Below, one piece after another: positions 53,662 through 62,142 of a stretch of DNA of 64,000 nucleotides. The first letter of the stretch is position 1; each line of letters begins with the position of its first letter. The notes under the pieces are model-generated. The model had not been told where the DNA came from. It searched no databases and saw nothing but the letters and a program-made list of their open reading frames with translations. The stretch comes from Candidatus Methylacidiphilales bacterium (GTDB taxonomy: Bacteria; Verrucomicrobiota; Verrucomicrobiia; Methylacidiphilales; JAAUTS01): contig JAQTNW010000004.1 in assembly GCA_028713655.1 (NCBI GenBank), positions 1 through 64,000 on the forward strand. Direction: 5' to 3'. The position numbers and the translations under genes are program-made.

Positions 53662-54357
53662 TTAATTTAGATCGAATATCAAAACCTGCGAGGGTTTGAT
53701 TGTGAAAATTTTCAGTTGGGTTTCTTCGCTCACAGCAGCGGCATCACCCCCGAAAAGCCGGTGCCCATTCAGCTCAACTTCGCCTTCGGCGACATGAACC
53801 CAAGCATGGCGTCCTTGCGCCAATGAATGTGCCACGCCGTTGCCTGCATCAAGTTTGGCCAGCCAGAGGTCGGCGTCCTGGTGAATCGCAATCGAGCCAT
53901 CACGGCCGCTTTTGCTGGCAGCGAGCAACAGCTTTCCCGTTGGAGCGTCCTTGAACGACTTTTCCGCATAGCGCGGGCTCACGCCCTTCGCGTTCGGTTT
54001 GATCCAGATTTGCAGCAGATGCGCGGCTTCGTCCTCTGATGGGTTAAATTCGCTGTGTTGAACTCCAGAGCCTGCCGCCATGTATTGGACTTCTCCCGCG
54101 CGGATCACGCGGCCATTGCCCATGGAATCCTTGTGTTCCAGTGCGCCGCTCAGGATGTAGGTAATGATCTCCATGTCGCGATGCGGATGGGTTCCGAAGC
54201 CCATTCCCGGCATGATAAGATCGTCGTTGATGACGCGCAGGCTGCGGAAGCCGTTCCACTGCGGGTCATGATAATCCGCGAAGCTGAATGTGTGGTAACT
54301 GTCGAGCCAGCCATGTTCGGCATGGCCGCGTTCGTTTGATTTGCGAATAATCATCAT
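53662..54357 (-). CDS. pirin family protein
   Basis: This 231-residue bicupin protein has the pirin metal-binding set in the N-terminal cupin: [20 protein letters not shown], then [13 protein letters not shown]. Bacterial pirins (YhhW/YhaK type) can show quercetinase activity in vitro or act as redox-sensitive regulators. The start [20 protein letters not shown] is typical. It is upstream of wrbA on the same strand and divergent from a LysR gene, so an electrophile- or redox-responsive unit is likely. Confidence 0.93.
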   Translation of the reverse strand: MMIIRKSNERGHAEHGWLDSYHTFSFADYHDPQWNGFRSLRVINDDLIMPGMGFGTHPHRDMEIITYILSGALEHKDSMGNGRVIRAGEVQYMAAGSGVQHSEFNPSEDEAAHLLQIWIKPNAKGVSPRYAEKSFKDAPTGKLLLAASKSGRDGSIAIHQDADLWLAKLDAGNGVAHSLAQGRHAWVHVAEGEVELNGHRLFGGDAAAVSEETQLKIFTIKPSQVLIFDLN

Positions 54358-54373
54358 GAAATGAGATTATCAC

Positions 54374-54432
54374 GCATGCCGGTGCGCCGTGAAATATCAT
54401 GTTTCTTGCCTCAGCATAACTTAAAGGCATGC
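54374..54432. promoter_or_regulatory. pirin/lysR divergent control region
   Basis: The 82-bp region between the divergent start codons contains GCATGCC (54374-54380) and GGCATGC (54426-54432), a 7-bp inverted repeat 45 bp apart. LysR-type proteins often bind two sites in such regions. The sites are short and could be chance. Confidence 0.3.
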
Positions 54433-54439
54433 TCGGGGA

Positions 54440-55333
54440 ATGGAGCTGCGCCACCTTCGCTACTTTGTCGCCGTCGCAGATGAGGAGAATGTTTCGCGCG
54501 CGGCCCTCAAGCTGCATGTTTCGCAGCCGGGCTTGAGCAGGCAAATCCATGATCTGGAAGAGGAAATCGGTTTCCAACTTTTCACACGCAGCGCGAAGTC
54601 CCTTTATTTGACCGAGGCCGGCAAAATTTTTCTGAATGAGGCGCGCGCGGTGCTCCGGCATGCGGAGGAAGCGGTGAATACGGCCCGGGCCGTCGCCACC
54701 GGAAATCGCGGAGAACTTCACATTGGTTATGCCCCCTCGCTGTACGCTCGCATTTTGCCCTCGGTATTGCGTGCGTTTCAAGCTGTCCTTCCCCATGTTC
54801 GCGTGGTGCTGCATGATCTGTCCACCGAGGAGATGCTCGCCCAATTGCGGGAAGGGAAGCTGCAGATTGCCCTGCTTGTGCGTCCTTCGCGAACACTGTT
54901 GAATGGGTTGCGCTTTGAGGAACTGGGCCGCGAGCTCATGTGCCTGGCAGTGGCGCCAAACCATCCTCTTGCCCGGCGTCGCATGGTAACTTTATCGGAG
55001 GCTGTGCGGGAACCGCTTATTGTTTACAGTCGGAAGGAGTATCCTGACTATCATGTATTTTTGGCAGAAACCTTTGCTGCGACGAAACGCAAGCTGCGCA
55101 TAGCGGAGGAACACGATGGACTTAGCAGCCTCATTGCCTCAGTCGAAGCTGGTGGCGGCGTGGCCGTAGTGTCAAAATCAGTGGCCTGTTTTACCGGAGC
55201 GCGACTCAAGCTTTTGCCGCTTTTACCCGCGCCCAAGCAGTTGGTTATTGGGGCCGGGTGGAGCAAAAAGGGCCTTAGCGCCGCCGGGGAGGAATTTTTA
55301 AAGTGCGCAAAAAAGGCCGCACTAAAAAAATAA
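54440..55333 (+). CDS. LysR-family transcriptional regulator
   Basis: This 297-residue protein has the LysR N-terminal helix-turn-helix (MELRHLRYFVAVADEENVSR, then AALKLHVSQPGLSRQIHDLE) and the two-lobed LysR substrate-binding domain from about 90 (RGELHIGYAPSLYARILPSV). LysR proteins bind a small-molecule co-inducer and activate divergent genes, here pirin and wrbA. The start codon is ATG 54440, 82 bp from the pirin start. Confidence 0.93.
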   Translation: MELRHLRYFVAVADEENVSRAALKLHVSQPGLSRQIHDLEEEIGFQLFTRSAKSLYLTEAGKIFLNEARAVLRHAEEAVNTARAVATGNRGELHIGYAPSLYARILPSVLRAFQAVLPHVRVVLHDLSTEEMLAQLREGKLQIALLVRPSRTLLNGLRFEELGRELMCLAVAPNHPLARRRMVTLSEAVREPLIVYSRKEYPDYHVFLAETFAATKRKLRIAEEHDGLSSLIASVEAGGGVAVVSKSVACFTGARLKLLPLLPAPKQLVIGAGWSKKGLSAAGEEFLKCAKKAALKK

Positions 55334-55455
55334 CAGGCGAAGGATAAGGGGCATGTGAACGCACCTGCACGGCGGCCAATTCTGACGGAATTTTTGTAAC
55401 CTTGAGCGGGGTTTGTGGTTTATTTGAATATCCGGCAGTAATTTATGGAGACGGA

Positions 55456-56436
55456 ATGAAGTCATTTTATAAATTATTCGGGGCGATTTGTGCTTGCGTG
55501 CTGTGTGAGGCCTGTTGTCTTGCGTATGACCCGTTGTCTGTGGCCAATCCGGATGCCGTCCGCATTCAGGATTTTACGGTGCAGGACAAGGCGCGGAATC
55601 GGGAAATTCCCATCCGGGTGTATTGCCCGGTGGACAAGACGCCTGCGCCTGTGGTGCTTTTCAGCCACGGACTTGGCGGGTCGCGCGAGGGCAGTACGTT
55701 CCTGGGTCGGCATTGGGCGGGACGGGGTTATATGGCCGTTTTTATGCAGCATCCCGGCAGCGACACCTCGGTTTGGCAGGGCAAACCTCTGCTGGAGCGG
55801 ATGGGTGCAATGAAAGAAGCCGCCAATGGTCGGAATTTCATTCTGCGGACGGAAGATGTTCCAGCGGTTATCAATCAACTGGAGCTTTGGAACAAAACCT
55901 CAGGCCACCCGTTGTCGGGCAGGCTGGATATGGCAAAGTTGGGCATGTCGGGCCATTCGTTCGGCGCTGTTACGACACAGGCAGTGAGCGGACAAAGTTT
56001 TGCCATGTTGGGGCCGCGTTATACGGATTCGCGCATCAAAGCCGCCATTGCTTTCAGCCCCAGCGCCCCGCCCGTGGGTGATCCCAGGATGGCATTTGGA
56101 CGGGTGAAGATTCCCTGGATGCTGATGACCGGCACCAAGGACCTGGCACCGATCGGCGGCGCCACGATGGAGACGCGCCGAGCTGTTTATTCGGCTTTGC
56201 CGCCGGGCGGCAAGTATGAACTGGTTCTTTATAATGCGGAGCATTCGGTTTTCACCGATCGTGCGTTGCCCGGCGATCATGAACCGCGCAACCCCAACCA
56301 TCACCGCGTTATTCTGGCCTTGAGCACGGCTTTTTGGGACGTATGGCTGCGCGGTGACGCGGAGGCGAAGGCTTGGCTTGAGAGTGCCGGGCCGGCGTCG
56401 GTGCTTGAGTCCAACGACCACTGGCAGTACAAGTAG
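55456..56436 (+). CDS. secreted dienelactone-hydrolase-like alpha/beta hydrolase
   Basis: From ATG 55456 the protein has 326 residues with a signal peptide (FYKLFGAICACVLCEACCLA). The hydrolase core shows VVLFSHGLGGSREGSTFLGR (oxyanion region), the nucleophile elbow LGMSGHSFGAVTTQ, DLAPIGG and a late ELVLYNAEHSVF that provides the base His. It resembles the COG4188 predicted dienelactone hydrolases, some of which act on polyesters. Exact substrate unknown. An earlier frame start at 55402 would place the signal peptide internally and is less likely. Confidence 0.8.
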   Translation: MKSFYKLFGAICACVLCEACCLAYDPLSVANPDAVRIQDFTVQDKARNREIPIRVYCPVDKTPAPVVLFSHGLGGSREGSTFLGRHWAGRGYMAVFMQHPGSDTSVWQGKPLLERMGAMKEAANGRNFILRTEDVPAVINQLELWNKTSGHPLSGRLDMAKLGMSGHSFGAVTTQAVSGQSFAMLGPRYTDSRIKAAIAFSPSAPPVGDPRMAFGRVKIPWMLMTGTKDLAPIGGATMETRRAVYSALPPGGKYELVLYNAEHSVFTDRALPGDHEPRNPNHHRVILALSTAFWDVWLRGDAEAKAWLESAGPASVLESNDHWQYK

Positions 56437-56574
56437 CCCACTTGGCCGGCTTATGACCGGGTATTTTGAAATAAGCGGCTTTTATATCGTGCAATACGGG
56501 TCATCCACCCTTGACTTTGTTAGGTATTCCGCCTCAACTCTCCATCTCGAAAAACAACAAAGGAGAGTTATATC

Positions 56575-56733
56575 ATGAACCCAATTATTCTGATTATTCT
56601 GGCCATCTTGATTCCGCCGCTTGCAGTTTATCTCAAAACAAATTCAGCCAAAGACACGATCATCAACGTGATTCTTTGTTTTGTGTTTTGGGTTCCAGCC
56701 GTCCTCCACGCGCTCTATATTGTCCTGAAATAA
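56575..56733 (+). CDS. YqaE/Pmp3-family small membrane peptide
   Basis: This 52-residue gene begins at ATG 56575, preceded by AAGGAGAG with a 7-base spacer, an excellent ribosome-binding site. The peptide has two hydrophobic helices, MNPIILIILAILIPPLAVYL and INVILCFVFWVPAVLHALYI, separated by a short polar turn with a Thr-Asn-Ser-Ala-Lys-Asp sequence. This is the Pmp3/YqaE layout. The family is induced by cold, salt or membrane stress in other organisms. A weak TTGACT-17-TCAACT pair upstream could be its promoter. Confidence 0.85.
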   Translation: MNPIILIILAILIPPLAVYLKTNSAKDTIINVILCFVFWVPAVLHALYIVLK

Positions 56734-56816
56734 GGCGTTCAGGCCCGGCTGTGCAGGACCTTGTCCTGTTCATATTCTAATATTGCGAAGGAGCGGCGCT
56801 CTGATAGCCTTATATT

Positions 56817-57545
56817 GTGCTCCAGACCCAATCCGATCCCGTAGATTTGATGGGCAAATGCCGGGCCTATATTGAATCCCAAGGTTCCGTCAAAGTTCTC
56901 AAAAACACGTCGTTTTATCCTTCGGTGGCTTTTTCACGCCAGGCGGGCGCGGGGGGGCTCGTGGTGGCCCGATTATTGGTTGATTACCTTGAAGAGCACC
57001 GCAAAAGGACCGAACCGGCCTGGACCCTCTTCGATCGCAATCTGGTGCATCAGATCCTCGAAGACCACGATCTGCCGCGATCCATTGAAAAATTTTATCC
57101 GGAAGATGTGCGTTCCGAGCTGGAAAGCACGGTGGAGGAAATGTTGGGATTGCATCCGTCCACAGCCACCATGGTCGAGCAGACGAGCAAGACGATCATC
57201 AAGCTTGCGAACAAAGGCCATGCGGTTCTCGTGGGCAGGGGAGCCAATATCATCACGCATGGATTGAATAACATGATTCATGTGCGCCTGGTCGCCCCGC
57301 TGGATTTCCGGTTAAAGCACATCAAACAATTTTACAGTTTGAGCACGTCGGAAGGGCTGGCTTATATCAATCAGGCGGACCGGGCGCGGGCGCGTTATGT
57401 GAAACGTTATTTCAGCCGAAATATTGAAGATCCATTGCAATACGATCTCGTTATCAATACCGCCACGATAGGCTTCGAGGCTGCGGCGGGATTGATCGCC
57501 ACCGCGGTGGCCGCCCTGGAGGCCGGGCAAGGCCGCGCCGGTTAA
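56817..57545 (+). CDS. cytidylate kinase-like family protein
   Basis: This 242-residue P-loop-type protein matches the cytidylate-kinase-like family (AAA_26). VAFSRQAGAGGLVVARLLVD takes the place of the Walker A region, FDRNLVHQILEDHDLPRSIE follows, and GHAVLVGRGANIITHGLNNM with RLVAPLDFRLKHI is typical. The usual GxxGxGK Lys is not evident, so classical CMP kinase activity is doubtful. Start used is GTG 56817; ATG 56850 is an alternative. Its stop overlaps the dapL stop by 4 bases, tail to tail. Confidence 0.82.
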   Translation: MLQTQSDPVDLMGKCRAYIESQGSVKVLKNTSFYPSVAFSRQAGAGGLVVARLLVDYLEEHRKRTEPAWTLFDRNLVHQILEDHDLPRSIEKFYPEDVRSELESTVEEMLGLHPSTATMVEQTSKTIIKLANKGHAVLVGRGANIITHGLNNMIHVRLVAPLDFRLKHIKQFYSLSTSEGLAYINQADRARARYVKRYFSRNIEDPLQYDLVINTATIGFEAAAGLIATAVAALEAGQGRAG

Positions 57546-58783
57546 AACTCAAACGCAAATGGCGAGAGCCGTTCCACGAGGGCGTTTATCACGCGCCGTT
57601 CCTCTTCCACACTGGCAGCCTGGAAGGTGACGCTGAATCGCACATACGTTCCGGCGTCGTCCCAGGGTACAGTGGAGATGGAATGCTCGCGGATCAGCCA
57701 TTGTGAAAAGTCCTCGGCGCTGGCGAATTCGGCGGACTTGCATCCGCTTGCCACGCGTTTTGGGCTTTTCACATAAAGGAAAAAGGAGCCCTTTGGCTTG
57801 GCGGCCTTGAATCCGAGGCGGTTCAGCGCCTGCACCAGCAGATCCATGCGGCGTGAATATTTGGCGGCGATTTTTTCCGTGATCTCGGGATGTTCGAAGC
57901 AATACGCGGCCGCGTTCTGAATGGCCAGGAACTGGCCGGAATCGGTGTTGTCCTTGACGTCGCCATACGCTTTCACGAGCAACTCATTGCCCGAGACGAA
58001 CCCGCAGCGCCAGCCGGTCATGTTGAACGATTTGCTGGTGGAATGCAGTTCAATGCCGACGTCGATGGCGCCCGGCGTGGCCAGGAAACTCAGGGGTTTG
58101 CCTTCAAAAACAAGCGCGGTGTAGGCGGCGTCATGGATGACCACGATGCTGTTCCTTTTGGCAAACAAAACCGCTTTTTCGAAAAAGGCCGGGCTGGCGC
58201 TGGCGCCTGTTGGATTGTTAGGATAATTAATGACAAGTACCTTGGCTTTTTTCAGGATGTCCTCAGGGATGGAATCCAAGTCAGGCAAAAAATTGTTTTC
58301 AACAGTGAGTTTCAGGTTGTGAACAATGCCGCCGTAATACCTGGCATGCGTGCCAAAAACCGGGTAACCGGGAGTGGTCATCAGTACGATGTCGCCGGGA
58401 TTGATCAGGGCCGCAGGCAGGATGCTGAGAGCGGCCTTGGAGCCGATGGAATGCAAAACCTGGGTTTCGGGGTCGATGGACACGCCGCAGACATTCTTCA
58501 AATAGCGCGCCGCAGCTTCCTTGAGCCGCGCCCCGCCGTTGTCGGAGTATCCCCGGTTCTCGGGCTTGCGCGCTTCAGAGGCCAGGGCGGCCACCACCTC
58601 GGGAAAGGCCATTTCGTCGGGTTCGCCGACGCCAAGGTCAAACAGCTCAACATTTGGGCGTTCCTGCAGAGCCGCCCTTTTGGCCCGCTTGATTTTCTCA
58701 AATTTATAAATGGCTGTGTCCAGGCCGTAGCGGTTCCCTCCGATACGGTCGGCGAATAAGTTTTGAATGTAGCTGTCTGACAT
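57542..58783 (-). CDS. dapL: LL-diaminopimelate aminotransferase
   Basis: DapL makes LL-diaminopimelate directly from tetrahydrodipicolinate, a shortcut to lysine and cell-wall precursors used by PVC bacteria, plants and some others. This 413-residue PLP enzyme has catalytic Lys251 in HSTSKSFNMTGWRCG, Asp218 in VVIHDAAY, NYPNNPTGAS at 186-195, and an N-terminal QNLFADRIGGNRYGLDTAIY segment that marks the family. The presence of dapL and not dapC/dapD here supports a PVC affiliation. It is a single gene, divergent from panC with 21 bp between starts. Confidence 0.93.
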   Translation of the reverse strand: MSDSYIQNLFADRIGGNRYGLDTAIYKFEKIKRAKRAALQERPNVELFDLGVGEPDEMAFPEVVAALASEARKPENRGYSDNGGARLKEAAARYLKNVCGVSIDPETQVLHSIGSKAALSILPAALINPGDIVLMTTPGYPVFGTHARYYGGIVHNLKLTVENNFLPDLDSIPEDILKKAKVLVINYPNNPTGASASPAFFEKAVLFAKRNSIVVIHDAAYTALVFEGKPLSFLATPGAIDVGIELHSTSKSFNMTGWRCGFVSGNELLVKAYGDVKDNTDSGQFLAIQNAAAYCFEHPEITEKIAAKYSRRMDLLVQALNRLGFKAAKPKGSFFLYVKSPKRVASGCKSAEFASAEDFSQWLIREHSISTVPWDDAGTYVRFSVTFQAASVEEERRVINALVERLSPFAFEF

Positions 58784-58804
58784 CTATGCTTCCTCCATTA
58801 AACC

Positions 58805-59590
58805 ATGAAAATTATTACGAGCTCACGGCAAATGCAACGACAAGCTTTGCAATTCAAGCGGCTGGGTCGAAAAATCTCCTTTGTGCCCACCATGGGGGCC
58901 CTGCATGCCGGGCACCTGAGTTTGGTGCGCCTGGCCCGTAAAAAATCGGATATGGTGGTGATGAGCATCTACGTCAACCCAACCCAGTTCGGGCCGAAAG
59001 AGGATTTTTCCAGATATCCACGGCCTTTCCGCAAGGACGCGCGCCTGGCGGCGGCAGCGGGGGTGGATATCCTGTTTGCCCCACGGAATCTCTATATGCC
59101 GGACGATTCCACGCAGGTTTCAGAGAGCCGCCTCTCCCAAGGGCGTTGCGGACGGTTCAGGCCGGGCCATTTCGACGGGGTCACGACCGTGGTTGCCAAA
59201 CTCCTGAACATCGTCCAGCCTGACGTGGCGGTTTTTGGGCAAAAGGATGCCCAGCAATGTGATGTATTGGAACGTATGGCGAGAGACTTGTATTTTCCGG
59301 TCCAGATGGTCCGGGCGCCGATTTTGCGCGACAGCAGGGGGCTTGCGATGAGCTCGCGGAACGCCTATTTGAGCGCCCGCGAGTATGAAACAGCTTTGAA
59401 CCTGTCCCAGATTCTGAATAGGGCCGCGAAGGCTGGCATGGGGAGCGCAGTGGCGCGCGCCCGCAAGCTTTTGTCAAGGGCGCCGGGAATGAAGCTTCAA
59501 TATGTGGAGGCTGAGGCGGGCAGATTGTGCGCTGCTGTGCAGGTGGGCTCCACGCGGTTGATTGACAATGTTCCCCTTAAGGTGAAATAA
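58805..59590 (+). CDS. panC: pantothenate synthetase
   Basis: PanC joins pantoate and beta-alanine using ATP to make pantothenate. The 261-residue protein shows the HxGH nucleotide motif in PTMGALHAGHLSLVRLA, VSIYVNPTQFGP-like VMSIYVNPTQFGPKEDFSRY, GRFRPGHFDGVTTVVAKLLN, DVAVFGQKDAQQC and the KMSKS-like MSSRN. It is slightly shorter than typical enzymes at the C-terminus. panB and panD are not adjacent. Confidence 0.95.
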   Translation: MKIITSSRQMQRQALQFKRLGRKISFVPTMGALHAGHLSLVRLARKKSDMVVMSIYVNPTQFGPKEDFSRYPRPFRKDARLAAAAGVDILFAPRNLYMPDDSTQVSESRLSQGRCGRFRPGHFDGVTTVVAKLLNIVQPDVAVFGQKDAQQCDVLERMARDLYFPVQMVRAPILRDSRGLAMSSRNAYLSAREYETALNLSQILNRAAKAGMGSAVARARKLLSRAPGMKLQYVEAEAGRLCAAVQVGSTRLIDNVPLKVK

Positions 59591-59620
59591 AGCGAGCAGG
59601 CGGCGCCGGAATATTTCCAA

Positions 59621-61159
59621 ATGAGTCAGTTCCGTATTTTAATTTTGCTGGCAGTTTTGATCCAGCCTGTGTTCCGTGCCCGGGCGGACGACTGGAAAGA
59701 AGCAAAGGTGGATGGCCTTCCCTGTGTCACGTTTAATTCATTTTGCCAGTTTTATGAATTTACGCAGGCGCCGGTTCCGGATGACAAGCCTTTCACCATC
59801 AAGGGAATTTATGGCACGCTGACGCTTCGTTCGGGCAATCGCGAGGCTGGCTTCAACGGGCGCAAAGTCTGGTTGAGTTATCCTTTTATCAAAAAAGACG
59901 ACGGCACTTGTTATGTCTCCCGGCTCGATGTGATCAAACTCTTCGACCCGTTGCTGAGGCGCGCCGAGGTGGCGCCGCGCCATCCGGTCAAGGGGGTCAT
60001 TATCGATCCCGGGCATGGCGGCACGGATGAGGGCGCCAAGAGCCGCAGTGGCAACCTGGAAAAGAACATGACCCTGGATACCGCGATGCGGTTGAAGGAA
60101 ATACTGACCGGGCAGGGGATCCCGGTCCGGCTCACCCGAAATTCGGACTTGTATCATCTGCTGGAAGAGAGGGCTGACATTGCAAACCGCAATCCTGACT
60201 ATATTTTTGTCAGCCTGCACTACAACTGCAGCACGCCCTCGGCGCACGGAATTGAAATTTATAGCCTAACTCCACAGTATGCGTCATCAACCTCGGATGG
60301 CTCGTATCAGAGAAGGTCCGACCGCGAGCGCCAGCTTGGCAATGACAAGGACCAGTTGAACATCCTGCTTTCGGACTTCGTTTATCAGCAGGCCCTCAAG
60401 CTGTTCCCGCAGGATGGGGACCGGGGCATGAAGCGCGCGCGGTTTGTTGTTTTGCGGGAAACCAAAATTCCGGCCGTCCTGGTTGAGGGAGGTTTCCTGA
60501 GCAATCCGAGCGACGCCCGGATGATCGCCACGCCCGCATACCGGCAGCAACTCGCGGAGGCGGTAGCTCTCGGGATCAAAAACTACATGGCTTTGATGAA
60601 CAGCCCGGTCGGCCGCGCTCCGCTGGTAATCCAGCAGACCGTTACAAAGCCCCCGGCCAAACCGGCGCCCAAGCCTTTGCAGCCTACGGCTGTTCCGCAG
60701 CAGGTTTCGCCAACACCTCCTGTTCTCGCGCCAGTCCCGGAAGGTCCGTTGCAACCGTCGGCGATTACGCCCGTGCTTCCTGAAGAAAAGCCGTCCGAGA
60801 ATCCGGCGCCTGCTCCGGAAGCCTCGACGCCCGCCACCAAGGCGCAGAATGAGAAACCTGCAGTTCCAGCGCCCGGGACTACGCTCTCTCCAGCCCAGGA
60901 ACCGGTGATCACCCCGGTGACCTCCGAGCAAGCAAAGCCTGCGGAACCGCCGAAAACAACGCCAGTAACCCCCGACTTGAGCAAGCCGGTGGAATCTCCG
61001 AAGACAGCTCCGGAAAATTCCGATGTGAAAAAGCCCGTTGTGGTGCCTTCGTTTAAAGAATGGAAAAGGCCCGTGGATAACCAGCCCGAAGGCGGGTCGG
61101 AGTCCAAACCTGCGGATCCGAAACCCGAGCCTGCGGCTACAACAACCAAATCAAACTAA
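59621..61159 (+). CDS. N-acetylmuramoyl-L-alanine amidase (Amidase_3)
   Basis: This 512-residue secreted protein has a signal peptide (about 1-22), an N-terminal region of about 100 residues and an Amidase_3 domain from about 120 to 320. Zinc-site residues are visible: His in IDPGHGGTDEGAKS, Glu in GNLEKNMTLD and His in FVSLHYNCS, with catalytic Glu in LVEGGFLSN. Such enzymes cleave the bond between peptidoglycan sugar and peptide and separate daughter cells or remodel the wall. The last ~170 residues are Pro/Lys/Thr/Val-rich, a long flexible tail. murI follows 4 bp later. Confidence 0.93.
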   Translation: MSQFRILILLAVLIQPVFRARADDWKEAKVDGLPCVTFNSFCQFYEFTQAPVPDDKPFTIKGIYGTLTLRSGNREAGFNGRKVWLSYPFIKKDDGTCYVSRLDVIKLFDPLLRRAEVAPRHPVKGVIIDPGHGGTDEGAKSRSGNLEKNMTLDTAMRLKEILTGQGIPVRLTRNSDLYHLLEERADIANRNPDYIFVSLHYNCSTPSAHGIEIYSLTPQYASSTSDGSYQRRSDRERQLGNDKDQLNILLSDFVYQQALKLFPQDGDRGMKRARFVVLRETKIPAVLVEGGFLSNPSDARMIATPAYRQQLAEAVALGIKNYMALMNSPVGRAPLVIQQTVTKPPAKPAPKPLQPTAVPQQVSPTPPVLAPVPEGPLQPSAITPVLPEEKPSENPAPAPEASTPATKAQNEKPAVPAPGTTLSPAQEPVITPVTSEQAKPAEPPKTTPVTPDLSKPVESPKTAPENSDVKKPVVVPSFKEWKRPVDNQPEGGSESKPADPKPEPAATTTKSN

Positions 61160-61163
61160 TTTT

Positions 61164-61976
61164 ATGGATGACAGACCCTTGGGAATTTTTGATTCCGGTC
61201 TCGGCGGCCTGACAGTGGCGCGGGCTTTGCGCGAGGTGATGCCGGGCGAGTCCCTGATTTATCTGGGTGACACGGCCCGGGTGCCGTATGGCAACAAATC
61301 GAGCGAAACCATCATCCGGTACTCGCGGGAAAACTCGCGGTTTCTTCTTTCGCGGGACGTTAAGGCTGTTGTGGTCGCCTGCAACACCGCATCGGCCTAT
61401 GCCCTCGAAACCCTGCGCGTTGAATTGAAAACGCCGGTTTTCGGGGTGATTGAGGCGGGTGTGGAGGCAGCGCTCAAAGCCACAAAAAACAACCGTGTGG
61501 GCATCATGGGGACATCGGGCACGATCCGCAGCTCCGCCTATCAGGACGCCCTCAAGGCCAAAAGGCCTGACATCCAACTGGTGGCAGAAGCAACCCCGCT
61601 GCTGGTCCCGTTGATCGAGGAGGATTGGCTGGATCATGCCGCAACCCGCTCGATTCTGGAGGAATATCTTTGGAAATTCCGCAGGGCGGGGGTGGACACG
61701 CTGGTATTGGCCTGCACCCATTACCCTCTGCTCAAGCCCACGCTGCTGGATATGCTTGGCCCCTCGGTTGAACTGGTGGATTCAGCGCGTACCTGCGCGG
61801 ATTATGTGAGGCGCGAGCTGGAGCAGTCTGGCAGTTTGAGTGCGCAACCGGGCGGGGCCGGGATGGAGGTTTATCTGACAGACCAACCGGCGCAGTTTAC
61901 GCGCCTGGCAGAACGCTTTCTCAAGCAAAAGCTCGAGCATGTCGAGGTGATCTCAGTGGATGGAACGCATTTTTAG
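61164..61976 (+). CDS. murI: glutamate racemase
   Basis: MurI makes D-glutamate for peptidoglycan. The 270-residue protein shows GIFDSGLGGLTVARALREVM near the N-terminus, the first catalytic Cys in VACNTASAYALETL, VGIMGTSGTIRSSAYQ, and the second Cys in LACTHYPLLKP. I use ATG 61164 (MDDRPLGIFDSG), 4 bp after the amidase stop; an earlier frame overlapping the amidase gene is ignored. It pairs naturally with the amidase gene in a cell-wall operon. Confidence 0.95.
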   Translation: MDDRPLGIFDSGLGGLTVARALREVMPGESLIYLGDTARVPYGNKSSETIIRYSRENSRFLLSRDVKAVVVACNTASAYALETLRVELKTPVFGVIEAGVEAALKATKNNRVGIMGTSGTIRSSAYQDALKAKRPDIQLVAEATPLLVPLIEEDWLDHAATRSILEEYLWKFRRAGVDTLVLACTHYPLLKPTLLDMLGPSVELVDSARTCADYVRRELEQSGSLSAQPGGAGMEVYLTDQPAQFTRLAERFLKQKLEHVEVISVDGTHF

Positions 61977-62069
61977 CGCGGACGCGTTAAAAATGGATGG
62001 ACGCGAATACCGCGTCCCATCAATTGCACTTGTATTCCCATGTAACCTTGTGTTTTTCGCAGGCAAACA

Positions 62070-62104
62070 CAAACCCCCTATCATCCCCCTTTTCAGGGGG
62101 ATGG
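62070..62104 (+). repeat. C-rich hairpin repeat, copy 3
   Basis: It reads CAAACCCCCTATCATCCCCC followed by TTTTCAGGGGGATGG. The arms CATCCCCCT and AGGGGGATG pair perfectly around a 4-base loop. It sits between the convergent murI and ppk1 genes, but no U-tract follows on either strand. Confidence 0.75.
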
Positions 62105-62142
62105 AGGCAGCTTGCATGAGAGTTCCAAGTTATTGGTTTCAA

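Noticed and set aside
62070-62104. Rho-independent terminator between murI and ppk1
   Set aside because: The hairpin is perfect but no T-run follows on either strand and the same sequence recurs at two other sites, so it is listed as a repeat.
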